The position numbers and the translations under genes are program-made. The notes under the pieces were generated by a model. It was not told where the DNA came from and did no database searches. It saw only the letters and a list, made by a program, of their open reading frames with translations. From Planctomycetaceae bacterium UBA4732 (GTDB lineage Bacteria > Planctomycetota > Planctomycetia > Gemmatales > Gemmataceae), in assembly GCA_002404095.1 (NCBI GenBank), contig DHJA01000154.1, positions 1 through 7,670 on the forward strand: a DNA stretch of 7,670 nt, given 5' to 3'. This document shows positions 1-5,955 of this stretch, one piece after another. The first letter of the stretch is position 1. Every line of letters starts with the position of its first letter.

Positions 1-2
1 AC

Positions 3-326
3 GTCAGCTGCGCTGTAGTGTTAACCTGCTGCCCCAAATACTACTTCACCATTGAGAAAGCCCCCAAGATTCGCTTCGAGACGGTTTGCTCCAAGCCGGT
101 GTGCGACCAGTGCAACATCGAGGGCAACGGCTACTACCCGACTTGCTGGCGCCCCTGGGCCTATCCGCCGGACTACCGCCACTGCCCCGTCCCGCCCCCC
201 GGCGTGCTGGCCAGCCAACCGCCGCCGCTGATGGCCGAGCCAGGCGTTACGGCAGGGCCGGACCTGGGACAAAGTGATCCACTGCCGGCGCCGCGGAAGA
301 CGGCCGACCCCAATCCGGATCGCTAA
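3..326 (+). CDS. Cys/Pro-rich exported hypothetical protein, 5' end missing
   Basis: The frame is open from the left edge to the TAA at 324-326, so the gene most likely begins upstream and only the C-terminal 107 codons are present. A GTG at position 18 could be read as a start, but the frame continues open before it (VSCAVV), which is hydrophobic and could be the end of a signal or lipoprotein leader. The visible part has many cysteines (CC, CSKPVCDQC, PTCW, HCP) and aromatic residues, then a Pro-rich, probably disordered tail ending in PNPDR. This resembles a widespread planctomycete family of short exported proteins with a 'GYYPTCW.PW..PPDY.HCP' core, as I recall it; the function is unknown. 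The paired cysteines suggest disulfides outside the cytoplasm. A hairpin terminator follows at 353-394. Confidence 0.65.
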   Translation, partial: VSCAVVLTCCPKYYFTIEKAPKIRFETVCSKPVCDQCNIEGNGYYPTCWRPWAYPPDYRHCPVPPPGVLASQPPPLMAEPGVTAGPDLGQSDPLPAPRKTADPNPDR

Positions 327-352
327 ACGTTCACATACACTAGAACTATTTT

Positions 353-394
353 CTCCCTTGGTCCCGGAAACGGCGCCAGGGGAGTTTCATTTTG
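353..394 (+). terminator. Intrinsic terminator with GAAA tetraloop
   Basis: The arms 353-361 (CTCCCTTGG) and 376-384 (CCAGGGGAG) pair over 9 bp with one G-U. Inside them, 364-366 and 371-373 (CCG/CGG) close a GAAA loop at 367-370, separated from the outer stem by a small mismatch. The T-rich run TTTCATTTTG follows at 385-394. It lies 27 bases after the stop of the partial Cys-rich gene, so it probably ends that transcript before the Uma2 gene. The structure was paired by eye and not scored with folding software. Confidence 0.6.
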
Positions 395-420
395 TCCAGC
401 GCTGTTTGCAGATAGGCGCC

Positions 421-430
421 TTGCTATACT
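421..430 (+). promoter_or_regulatory. Extended -10 promoter for the Uma2 gene
   Basis: The stretch TTGCTATACT contains TATACT at 425-430, one mismatch from TATAAT, directly preceded by TGC, which fits the extended -10 (TGn) pattern of sigma-70-type promoters. No good -35 is seen at the usual distance; TTTGCA at 405-410 is too close. Transcription would start near 437, about 44 bases before the ATG at 481. It lies just after the terminator of the previous gene, a sensible place for a promoter. Confidence 0.4.
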
Positions 431-480
431 GGGAATAAGGTTTCATTCCTTACTTCCATACTCTGTTGGGCGCGCCGCAT

Positions 481-1038
481 ATGGACGCCGTCGCCGAACG
501 AATTTATACTCCAGAAGATTTCCTCGTTCTAAGTGACCAGCGTGGTTTTGAACTAATCGACGGCCGCTTGAAGGAGAAGTCGTCCGGGATGGAAGCCAGC
601 ATCGTAAGCGTCAATCTCTCAGCCTTGCTTATGAAGCACGTCAAGGCAAACAAGCTGGGCCATGTTCTGGGGAGTGAATGCCCTTACCAAATCTTTGCAC
701 GTCACCCCAATCATGTGCGGAAACCAGATGGTTCCTTTTTGGCTCGCGGCCGGCTGCCAGATGAAAAACTATTCCGGGGTCACAGCAAAGTCGCGCCCGA
801 TTTGACCTTTGAAATCGTTTCTCCAGACGATCTCGCCGAAGAACTGAACGACAAAGTCGTGGAATTTCTGGGGGCGGGAGTGCGTCTGCTGTGGGTCGTT
901 TATCCCGCTTCCCGGACTGTCCACGTCTTCCGCCTAGGCGGTGGCTCGGCCTGCCTCTCCGAGGCGGACCAACTCAGCGGCGAGGACGTGATCCCCGGCT
1001 TCCTCTGCCGCGTCGCTGACGTTTTTTCCGACCTTTGA
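481..1038 (+). CDS. Uma2-family (DUF820) PD-(D/E)XK putative endonuclease
   Basis: The product is 185 aa, the usual size of the Uma2 family, restriction-endonuclease-like proteins abundant in cyanobacteria and planctomycetes whose substrate is generally unknown. The family pattern is present in order: FELIDGRL (E24), KPDGSF (D83, the PD element), APDLTFEIVSP (E111 with the E-x-V element), then NDKVVEFLGAGVRLLWVVYP (K125) and a C-terminal IPGFLCRVADVF, typical of the end of the domain. The acidic and lysine residues expected for metal-dependent cleavage are therefore kept, so it may be active. I chose ATG 481 over an in-frame TTG at 466 because it puts the protein start close to the family's usual N-terminus. 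No strong ribosome binding site is seen for either. Its first half is visibly AT-richer than the gene after it, which may hint at recent gain. The PLP-enzyme gene starts 19 bases later, so the two are probably co-transcribed. Confidence 0.88.
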   Translation: MDAVAERIYTPEDFLVLSDQRGFELIDGRLKEKSSGMEASIVSVNLSALLMKHVKANKLGHVLGSECPYQIFARHPNHVRKPDGSFLARGRLPDEKLFRGHSKVAPDLTFEIVSPDDLAEELNDKVVEFLGAGVRLLWVVYPASRTVHVFRLGGGSACLSEADQLSGEDVIPGFLCRVADVFSDL

Positions 1039-1057
1039 CCGAACCGGAAACGCCTCC

Positions 1058-2176
1058 ATGAATCCTCTCTATTCCATAAATGACATCGCAAATATCTATA
1101 GTCCCGGCCTGCTCTTTTACAAAGACCTGATCCGTCAGAACATTGCCCGCACCATCGAGATCGCCGGCGACGCTGGCCGCCTCCGGCCGCACGTCAAGAC
1201 GCACAAGACGCGCGAGATCGTCCGCATGGCGATGGACGCCGGCATTTTGAAACACAAGTGCGCCACCTTGGCCGAAGCCGAGATGCTGGCCGGTTGCGGC
1301 GTGACGGATGTACTGCTGGCTTATAACGTCGTCGGGCCGAACTGCGCGCGCATGGCCCGCCTAGCCCGCGCCCATCCATCCTGCTGCTTCGCCGTGACCG
1401 CCGACCATGCCGCGGCCGCCGGCGCTCTGTCAGAAGCTCTAGCCGCGGAAGGCCAGAGCGTGGACGTATTGCTCGACCTGGACGTGGGCCAGCACCGCAC
1501 CGGCGTCGCGCCCGGTCCCGAAGCCGCCGCCCTCTACGAAACCATCGGCCGCCTTCCCGGCTTGCGCCTCGGCGGTCTGCACGTCTACGACGGCCACAAC
1601 AAACAGGAAAGTTTCGTCGAACGCCAGACGGCCGCCCTGCGGGCGCTCCAGCCCGTCCTGGCGTTGCGCGAAACCTTGGAGAAAAGCGGCTTACCGGTCC
1701 CACGCCTCGTCCTTGGCGGTACGCCGACTTTTCCGGTCTACGCCAAACTCGATCTGCCGGGGTTGGAATTGTCGCCCGGCACCTGCTTCCTCCACGACCA
1801 CGGCTATGCCGCGAAGTTCGCCGACCTCGCCGGCTTCACGCCCGCCGCCGTGCTGCTTACGCGCGTCATAAGCCGGCCGACTTCCACGCGCATCACCATC
1901 GACCTCGGCACGAAAGCCGTCGCCAGCGATCCGCCCGCTGGCGAGCGCTGCGTCTTACTCGACGTGCCCGATTACATTCCGGTGCTGCAGAGCGAAGAGC
2001 ATTTCGTCGTCGAGACGCCCGCGGCCGACAAGTTCAATCCGGGCGACGCGATTTTCGCCATACCGACTCACATTTGTCCTACATGCGCCCTACATCAAAA
2101 GGTCTACGTCATTGAAGATGGCCGTTGTACGGAAACGTGGGCCGTCGCCGCCCGCGACCGCGTGCTGACGATTTGA
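1058..2176 (+). CDS. D-threonine aldolase / D-serine dehydratase-like PLP enzyme
   Basis: This 372-aa protein belongs to the fold-type III PLP family with an alanine-racemase-like barrel at the N-terminus and a DSD1-type C-terminal beta domain. RLRPHVKTHK (41-50) carries the likely PLP lysine, K47. DVGQHRTGV (142-150), GGLHVYDGH (172-180), GGTPTFP (220-226) and the phosphate-binding-type ELSPGTCFLHDHGY (237-250) follow in the expected order. Near the C-terminus IPTHICPTCALH (335-346) gives an H338-x-C340 pair; in eukaryotic D-serine dehydratase an H-x-C pair binds zinc, whereas the characterised D-threonine aldolase uses H-x-D for its metal. The enzyme should thus act on D-beta-hydroxy amino acids in the cytoplasm, either cleaving D-threonine to glycine and acetaldehyde or dehydrating D-serine; sequence alone does not decide. 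Length is normal for the family. The ATG is preceded only by a weak GGAA at 1045-1048. It lies 19 bases after the Uma2 stop, with no obvious functional tie. Confidence 0.88.
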   Translation: MNPLYSINDIANIYSPGLLFYKDLIRQNIARTIEIAGDAGRLRPHVKTHKTREIVRMAMDAGILKHKCATLAEAEMLAGCGVTDVLLAYNVVGPNCARMARLARAHPSCCFAVTADHAAAAGALSEALAAEGQSVDVLLDLDVGQHRTGVAPGPEAAALYETIGRLPGLRLGGLHVYDGHNKQESFVERQTAALRALQPVLALRETLEKSGLPVPRLVLGGTPTFPVYAKLDLPGLELSPGTCFLHDHGYAAKFADLAGFTPAAVLLTRVISRPTSTRITIDLGTKAVASDPPAGERCVLLDVPDYIPVLQSEEHFVVETPAADKFNPGDAIFAIPTHICPTCALHQKVYVIEDGRCTETWAVAARDRVLTI

Positions 2177-2242
2177 AAGACGATATTCGCCTCGATACGC
2201 TATCTTCCCACGACTGACACAGCCTTGCCACTCCCCTCAATC

Positions 2243-2264
2243 CGCCGCCAAGGCGCCTTTTTTT
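2243..2264 (+). terminator. Weak candidate terminator after the PLP enzyme
   Basis: CGCC (2243-2246) and GGCG (2252-2255) can pair around a 5-base loop, and after two C residues there is an unbroken run of seven T (2258-2264). The stem is only 4 bp, so this is a marginal call, supported mainly by the T-run and its place 67 bases after the PLP-enzyme stop. Confidence 0.3.
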
Positions 2265-2317
2265 CCTGTGAAGGAATTGCACTTTTCAAGCGTCGCGGCT
2301 TTGGAGTAAGATTCGCC

Positions 2318-2343
2318 TCGCTGACGAACGGAACCGTCAGCGA
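2318..2343. repeat. Perfect 9-bp inverted repeat (hairpin)
   Basis: TCGCTGACG (2318-2326) and CGTCAGCGA (2335-2343) are exact reverse complements around an 8-base loop, AACGGAAC. No T-run follows on either side, so a terminator is unlikely. It could be an operator-like dyad or a structured RNA element upstream of the PseG-like gene, but nothing decides this. Confidence 0.55.
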
Positions 2344-2717
2344 TGACCAACGAAGGTCGAAGAGGCAGAGAATGTACCACGGTCTCATTGCGGCGGCCGG
2401 GCCGAAGAAAAGCCTTCCAAGCCTCCGCGAAAAGCGCGGCGAACCCATCCTGTCCATCATCTCCATGAGCTTCCGACCGACCGCCTATTCCACCCGCGAA
2501 CTCACCTAGCTCGTCTATCCTTCACCAAGAATCCACTCAAGTCTCGACGCACCGCTTGATTCCAAACAGGCGGACGAAGCGCCGGGCGACAACGCAGCCG
2601 ACGGCAGGCCCGCACCTGCCCGCGCTCCCGTTACGGGAACGCACTCGGATCGCATTGTCTCCTAATCGCCTCGTCCTAGTCCGGAACGTACCGACCCTTT
2701 CTCACGGAACAGAAAAG

Positions 2718-3791
2718 ATGTCGCGATCCCCTGTCCTTTTCCGCGTCGATGCCTCGCCCCGCGTTGGCTGGGAAAACCTGTCGCGCTGCCTCGTCTTGGC
2801 GGCCGCCCTCCAACGGCGTCGAAGGCCCGCCTTCTTCCTGTCGCAGCTAGAACCCGGTTCTTTGGGGCTGACCGTGAAGCGCGGCGGCAACGAATGGATC
2901 GACGCCGACGCCCCCGCTGGCGCGCCCGAAGACCTGGAGGAAATGGTGCGCGAAGTGCGCCGCCTTCGGCCGGCGGCCGTGGTGATCGATTCGCCGAACG
3001 TGAAAGAAGACTACCTGGCCGAATTACGCCGTATGGGAGTGCTGGTGGCGTCGATTGACAGCGTGGCCGGCGTGCGCTTCCCGTCCCGGCTAATCATCAA
3101 TCCATTGCTCGCTCCCGACTGCGAATCCTACGAATTCACTCGCGGCACCCAGGTGCTGCTCGGCGCCCGCTACGCCATTGTGCGGCCGGAGATCCGTCGG
3201 CAGCGGCCGATCCGGTCGCAGGAGCCGGTGCAGCCGTTCCGCGCCCTGGTCGCGCTCGGCGACGACGACCCGCACAACCAGGCCGGCGACCTGGCGAAGC
3301 AATTGCTCAACTGCCCGCGCATCGGCCGGGTGGACGTGGCGGTGCGGCCGTGGCACCCCGACTTGGCGGGATTGCAGGCGTTGGCCGAATCGTGTCCGGA
3401 ACGGCTGGAAATCGTGTCGGAACCGGCCGAGGTTCCATCGCGTCTTTCCCGCTGTCACTTCGCCATCACCGCCGGCAACGCCTGGTCGCTGGAACTGGCT
3501 TGTGTGGGCGTACCGCAGTTGATGGTCGTGCAGTCGGAAACTCATTGGCCGACGGCGCAGCGGTTGGAAGAAGAAGGCGCGGCGACGTGCCTCGGCTGGC
3601 ACGCGAACGTCTCGCCGGCCACCGTGCGGCAAGCCGTTCAAGATTTGCTGAGCGATCCTCTGGAACGGCAGTCAATGGCGCGCTGCGGCCGTAAGTTGAT
3701 CGACGGCCGTGGGCCGGATCGGCTGGTGACGGCGCTGGAGGTGCTGCTGCACCCGTCGCGGTATATCCAGGCGGAAGCGGCGGCGGCCTGA
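2718..3791 (+). CDS. PseG-like nucleotide-sugar hydrolase / glycosyltransferase homologue
   Basis: The product (357 aa) resembles PseG, a GT-B-fold hydrolase that releases UDP from UDP-2,4-diacetamido-trideoxy-altrose in pseudaminic acid synthesis, and related spore-coat polysaccharide proteins. Matching elements in order: FRVDASPRVGWENLSRCLVL (8-27) at the place of the family's RVDAS..GxGH..RC..LA; VIDSPN (89-94); ALGDDDPHN (179-187), like the family GG(S)DP.N; AITAGNAWSLELACVGVPQLMV (249-270), the C-terminal nucleotide-binding region with its Glu; and DGRGPDRLVTAL (329-340). The histidine of GxGH, held to be catalytic in Campylobacter PseG, aligns with N20, so hydrolase activity is doubtful. 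No other pseudaminic or legionaminic acid gene is in the window. I chose ATG 2718 (GGAAC 11-15 bases upstream) because homology starts at its residue 5; upstream in-frame sequence back to TTG 2556 is Arg-rich and unlike the family. The length is somewhat over typical PseG. The function in this organism is unknown. Confidence 0.75.
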   Translation: MSRSPVLFRVDASPRVGWENLSRCLVLAAALQRRRRPAFFLSQLEPGSLGLTVKRGGNEWIDADAPAGAPEDLEEMVREVRRLRPAAVVIDSPNVKEDYLAELRRMGVLVASIDSVAGVRFPSRLIINPLLAPDCESYEFTRGTQVLLGARYAIVRPEIRRQRPIRSQEPVQPFRALVALGDDDPHNQAGDLAKQLLNCPRIGRVDVAVRPWHPDLAGLQALAESCPERLEIVSEPAEVPSRLSRCHFAITAGNAWSLELACVGVPQLMVVQSETHWPTAQRLEEEGAATCLGWHANVSPATVRQAVQDLLSDPLERQSMARCGRKLIDGRGPDRLVTALEVLLHPSRYIQAEAAAA

Positions 3792-3807
3792 AGCGGCTAT
3801 GCCCAAC

Positions 3808-3856
3808 CTAAAATGAGGCAGTCGCGGTTCCTAGAACCGCGGCTGTCGCATTTTAG
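3808..3856. terminator. Bidirectional terminator hairpin between convergent genes
   Basis: Bases 3808-3830 pair with 3834-3856 around a 3-base loop (CTA): a 23-bp stem with one mismatch (3816 with 3848) and two G-U type pairs. The outer 8 bp are CTAAAATG/CATTTTAG, so either strand ends in a T-rich CATTTTAG after a GC-rich inner stem (GCGGTTC/GAACCGC). This is the symmetric arrangement expected of a terminator that works both ways. It starts 16 bases after the stop of the PseG-like gene, and the stop codon of the leftward protease reading frame (3853-3855) lies inside its right arm. Confidence 0.75.
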
Positions 3857-4234
3857 GGATCGATCTCCAAGGCCCTTTGCGGCCCGTCGAGAAGGATGCG
3901 ATGCACGTTGAGCACGTCGCGGCCAAGGAGAATGTGAGGTTCATGTTCGCCGAGAGCAGCCCGCACTTCCACCGCTGGCCGGTCGTGGATATGGACTTCG
4001 ACAATAAAGATCGGTAACTCAACGATGTCACTTGCGAAGCCCTGGAACAGCATCCGGCCGTCCTCAACCAGTCCCAGAGATTTAACCTGATCCAGGCAAG
4101 ATGGTCCGATCCGCTGCGGTGTCGATTAGCGCTGGAAGATTTTCGGCGCGGCTCCCTGTTCGTGGGCAGCGGAGAGCGACGTATACAAAGGGGGCCGGAG
4201 GATCCAAGTGTGGGGCATAACGGTAGCGGATCAC
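3853..4234 (-). pseudogene. Retropepsin-like aspartic protease, frameshifted
   Basis: Read leftward from a GTG at 4234-4232, the first frame gives VIRYRYAPHLDPPAP, then LPALIDTAADRTILP, where D38-T39-A40 fits the D-T-(G/A) catalytic triplet of retropepsin-like proteases, and stops at a TAA (4084-4082). A second frame, one base on, is open from about 4125 to the TAA at 3855-3853. It continues the same protein: DQVKSLGLVEDGRMLFQGFA, ELPIFIVEVHIHD, then HILLGRDVLNVHRILLDG, which holds the family's hydrophobic-hydrophobic-G-R-D motif. Together they cover a full domain of about 126 aa, but the span is 382 bases, one more than a multiple of three, so a net +1 shift lies between 4125 and 4085. It could be a true pseudogene, a sequencing error or, less likely, programmed frameshifting. 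The GTG overlaps the upstream gene's stop by 4 bases (GTGA), implying translational coupling. As an intact enzyme it would be a small, dimerising aspartic protease; its substrate is unknown. Confidence 0.78.
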
Positions 4235-4536
4235 ACTTCTTCCCCCCGCCCATATTCACGATAGTGCGGAATGCGAACCACCATAGGCCGGTCTGTCACC
4301 AGCCCGACGTGAATCGGAACATAGCCAATCCGGTCGTGTACCCGGTGGACAAGGACGATGTCGTTAACATCGGTATCTATTACTCTGCCTTCGTGGATGG
4401 CGGCGTACTTCCCTCTAAGCGTCGGAAGCAACTCCGGCAGTAAGCGAAGGAATGCTCGGTATTCACGCTCGCCTTTGCTCAGTTCGGGAAGAGGAACCGT
4501 AACTTCAAAGATCGCCTGAGTGATGTTATCGCTCAC
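4231..4536 (-). CDS. Small DUF5678-like protein coupled to the protease
   Basis: The 101-aa product starts at GTG 4536-4534, preceded by a clean GGAGG (4547-4543) with a 6-base gap; an in-frame stop at 4566-4564 with no ATG between supports this start. Residues 26-83 (EYRAFLRLLPELL, then GKYAAIHEGRVIDTD and HDRIGYVPIHVGLV) resemble DUF5678, a short domain built on 'GK(Y/W)(V/I)A.h.G.V...' that is of unknown function. The end is basic and aromatic (RIPHYREYGRG). No signal peptide or membrane segment is visible, so it should be cytoplasmic. Its TGA overlaps the GTG of the protease by 4 bases, and it has its own promoter in the end of mnmE. I recall DUF5678-like proteins sitting beside retropepsin-like proteases in other genomes, which suggests the small protein is partner or substrate of the protease; that is inference. 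Confidence 0.78.
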   Translation of the reverse strand: MSDNITQAIFEVTVPLPELSKGEREYRAFLRLLPELLPTLRGKYAAIHEGRVIDTDVNDIVLVHRVHDRIGYVPIHVGLVTDRPMVVRIPHYREYGRGEEV

Positions 4537-4542
4537 CGTAGA

Positions 4543-4547
4543 CCTCC
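4543..4547 (-). promoter_or_regulatory. Ribosome binding site that fixes a GTG start
   Basis: On the - strand GGAGG lies 6 bases before the GTG at 4536-4534. It is the best Shine-Dalgarno match in the window and decides the start of the DUF5678-like gene, which has no ATG. Confidence 0.7.
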
Positions 4548-4577
4548 AGCGTAGGAAGTATTTTTACTGGCCAAGAT

Positions 4578-4586
4578 ATTATACCA
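4578..4586 (-). promoter_or_regulatory. Extended -10 promoter of the small protein/protease pair
   Basis: On the - strand TGGTATAAT has a consensus -10 hexamer (4583-4578) with an upstream TG (TGn, 4586-4584). A possible -35, TTGGCA (4608-4603), lies 19 bases away inside the last codons of mnmE, a little far but tolerable with an extended -10. Transcription would begin near 4571, giving a leader of about 35 bases that holds the GGAGG. This would let the pair be expressed apart from mnmE. Confidence 0.6.
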
Positions 4587-4597
4587 CGGCATGTTCT

Positions 4598-5938
4598 TCA
4601 CTTGCCAACGCAAAACCGACTAAATATACGGTCAAGCAAGTCGTCGGTGTAGACGGCCCCGACCATCTCGCCCAGTTGTTCCAGCGCGCCGCGCAACTCA
4701 AGCGCCAGTAGTTCCGCGGGCTCCTCAAACAGAACGACCGCGTGCGCGCGCCGTAGACAGGCGAGACACAAGTCGATGTGTCCGCGACAGCGGCTCAGGC
4801 TCGGCGCCAGCGCCGGTTGGCGGCGCGACCGGACGCTCTCGTCCAACACTTCCCGTAGCGCGTCCAATCCCTCCCCGGTAAGGGCGCTAACCTGGGGCAT
4901 TCCCGACGGCGCCGCCGCAAGGTCGCACTTAGTCGTCACGCCAAGGACCGGCGGTCGTTCCTGACGAAGCAAATCCCATTCCTCCGGAATGGTCGGCTCG
5001 CCAGCCGGGAAGCACAACAGCACCAAGTCGGCCTGTCCTGCCTGCTCGCGCCCAAGCGCCTGCGCCTGCGCCTCAATCGTATCTTGTCCTGCTTGCCAGC
5101 CCGCTGTGTCCACTAGCTCGACGGTCGCGCCGCCAAGGTCCAGTTTGTGTATCAGGTAATCGCGCGTCGTCCCCGGTTCCGCACTGACCAGGGCCGACGC
5201 CCCATCGGAGGTTCCTGTGAGGGCGTTGAAAAGGCTGCTTTTGCCGGCATTGGGCCGTCCCGCCAGCACCACGCGGAACGGCCGCTCCGTTACGGCCCGT
5301 TGCTTTAATTGCCGCCGCGCCGTGGTAAGTTGTGCCATGCCGTGCGTCAAGTGGTGGAGAATATCTTCGCGGCCGACGAACTGAATGTCCTCGTCGGCGA
5401 AGTCCAGGGCGGCCTCCACGTCCGCCAACAGGTTAAACAAATCCTCGCGCAGACCTTCCAGCGGACGCGCCAGGCCGCCGGCCAGTTGCGTCAACGCCTG
5501 TTTCAACTCGCCTTCGTCTCCCGCTTCGATGACGGCGTTTACCGCCTCGGCTCGCGTTAAATCTAGCTTGCCGGCCAGAAACGCCCGCATCGTAAACTCG
5601 CCAGGACGGGCGGCGCGGGCGCCGGATTGCAACAGACGAGCCGTCAACAGTTCCAACAATGGCGGACAAGAAAGAGTGTGTATTTCGACGACATCTTCAC
5701 CCGTGTAAGTGTGCGGGGCGGGGAAGAGATAGAGGTCGGCGGCAAGGGGGGACGCCACGCCAGGCAGTTGAAGATATCCTTCGAGCAGCAACCGACCCGG
5801 AGACGACGGGATTTCCGGCTGGAACATTGGCACCACAACCTTGGCCGCGCCGGGGCCGCTCAGGCGCACAACAGCGCGACCGCCGGGGCCGGCGGCCGTG
5901 GACAGGGCGACGATCACGTCCTGATTGCGTGGCGTCAT
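4598..5938 (-). CDS. mnmE: tRNA uridine-5-carboxymethylaminomethyl(34) modification GTPase MnmE
   Basis: MnmE works with MnmG to modify the wobble uridine (U34) of several tRNAs in the cytoplasm, using GTP, tetrahydrofolate and FAD. The 446-aa product has the full family layout: an N-terminal TrmE domain (DVIVALSTAAGPGG near 6-19, YTGEDVVEI near 79-87, RPGEFTMRAFLAGKLDLTRA near 111-130), a helical domain, and an inserted G domain with GRPNAGKSS (227-235, P-loop), TTRD (257-260), DTAG (277-280) and TKCD (336-339, where NKxD is usual). It ends in CVGK (443-446), matching the C-terminal C-x-G-K whose cysteine is essential in the family. Length is close to E. coli MnmE (454 aa). I chose ATG 5938-5936; an in-frame TTG at 5959-5957 would add 7 residues and overlap the previous gene's TGA, and neither start has a clear Shine-Dalgarno. 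It lies 17 bases after the VWA gene, so the two likely share a transcript. mnmG is not in the window. Confidence 0.96.
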   Translation of the reverse strand: MTPRNQDVIVALSTAAGPGGRAVVRLSGPGAAKVVVPMFQPEIPSSPGRLLLEGYLQLPGVASPLAADLYLFPAPHTYTGEDVVEIHTLSCPPLLELLTARLLQSGARAARPGEFTMRAFLAGKLDLTRAEAVNAVIEAGDEGELKQALTQLAGGLARPLEGLREDLFNLLADVEAALDFADEDIQFVGREDILHHLTHGMAQLTTARRQLKQRAVTERPFRVVLAGRPNAGKSSLFNALTGTSDGASALVSAEPGTTRDYLIHKLDLGGATVELVDTAGWQAGQDTIEAQAQALGREQAGQADLVLLCFPAGEPTIPEEWDLLRQERPPVLGVTTKCDLAAAPSGMPQVSALTGEGLDALREVLDESVRSRRQPALAPSLSRCRGHIDLCLACLRRAHAVVLFEEPAELLALELRGALEQLGEMVGAVYTDDLLDRIFSRFCVGK

Positions 5939-5955
5939 GGGTTTATAATTGGCGG

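Larger units (their letters stand above)
2177..2717. other. 541-base intergenic stretch without a convincing gene
   Basis: Open frames here are short and overlap on both strands (roughly 2225-2509 on + and 2200-2466 on -). Both predicted peptides are Arg/Ser-rich, carry no motif I recognise, and have no ribosome binding site. The frame of the next gene also stays open upstream to a TTG at 2556, but that extension is Arg/Pro/Thr-rich and looks non-coding. What can be seen is the T-run near 2258, a perfect hairpin at 2318-2343, and a short CCGCG-AAAAG-CGCGG stem near 2425-2439. The stretch could be the leader or promoter region of the PseG-like gene; I see no clear promoter. Confidence 0.5.

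Noticed and set aside
466..480. TTG start for the Uma2 gene
   Set aside because: It adds only five residues, has no ribosome site, and an ATG follows directly at 481.
974..1703. Leftward open frames inside the PLP-enzyme gene
   Set aside because: They are antisense shadows of a GC-rich gene, giving Arg-rich peptides with no motifs.
2225..2509. Open frames on both strands in the gap before the PseG-like gene
   Set aside because: The two frames overlap on opposite strands, have no ribosome binding site and give basic, low-complexity peptides without recognisable motifs.
2556..2717. Upstream extension of the PseG-like gene from a TTG
   Set aside because: The added 54 residues are Arg/Pro/Thr-rich and unlike the family, which begins at the RVDAS strand; ATG 2718 fits better.
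3831..4259. A 142-codon leftward open frame across the protease region
   Set aside because: It is partly in a third frame and its peptide is Ser/Arg-rich with no family features; the protease signal lies in the other two frames, which share the active-site and ILLGRD motifs.
4162..4443. Rightward open frame opposite the small DUF5678-like gene
   Set aside because: It is antisense to a gene with a strong ribosome site, promoter and coupled neighbour, and its peptide has no family features.
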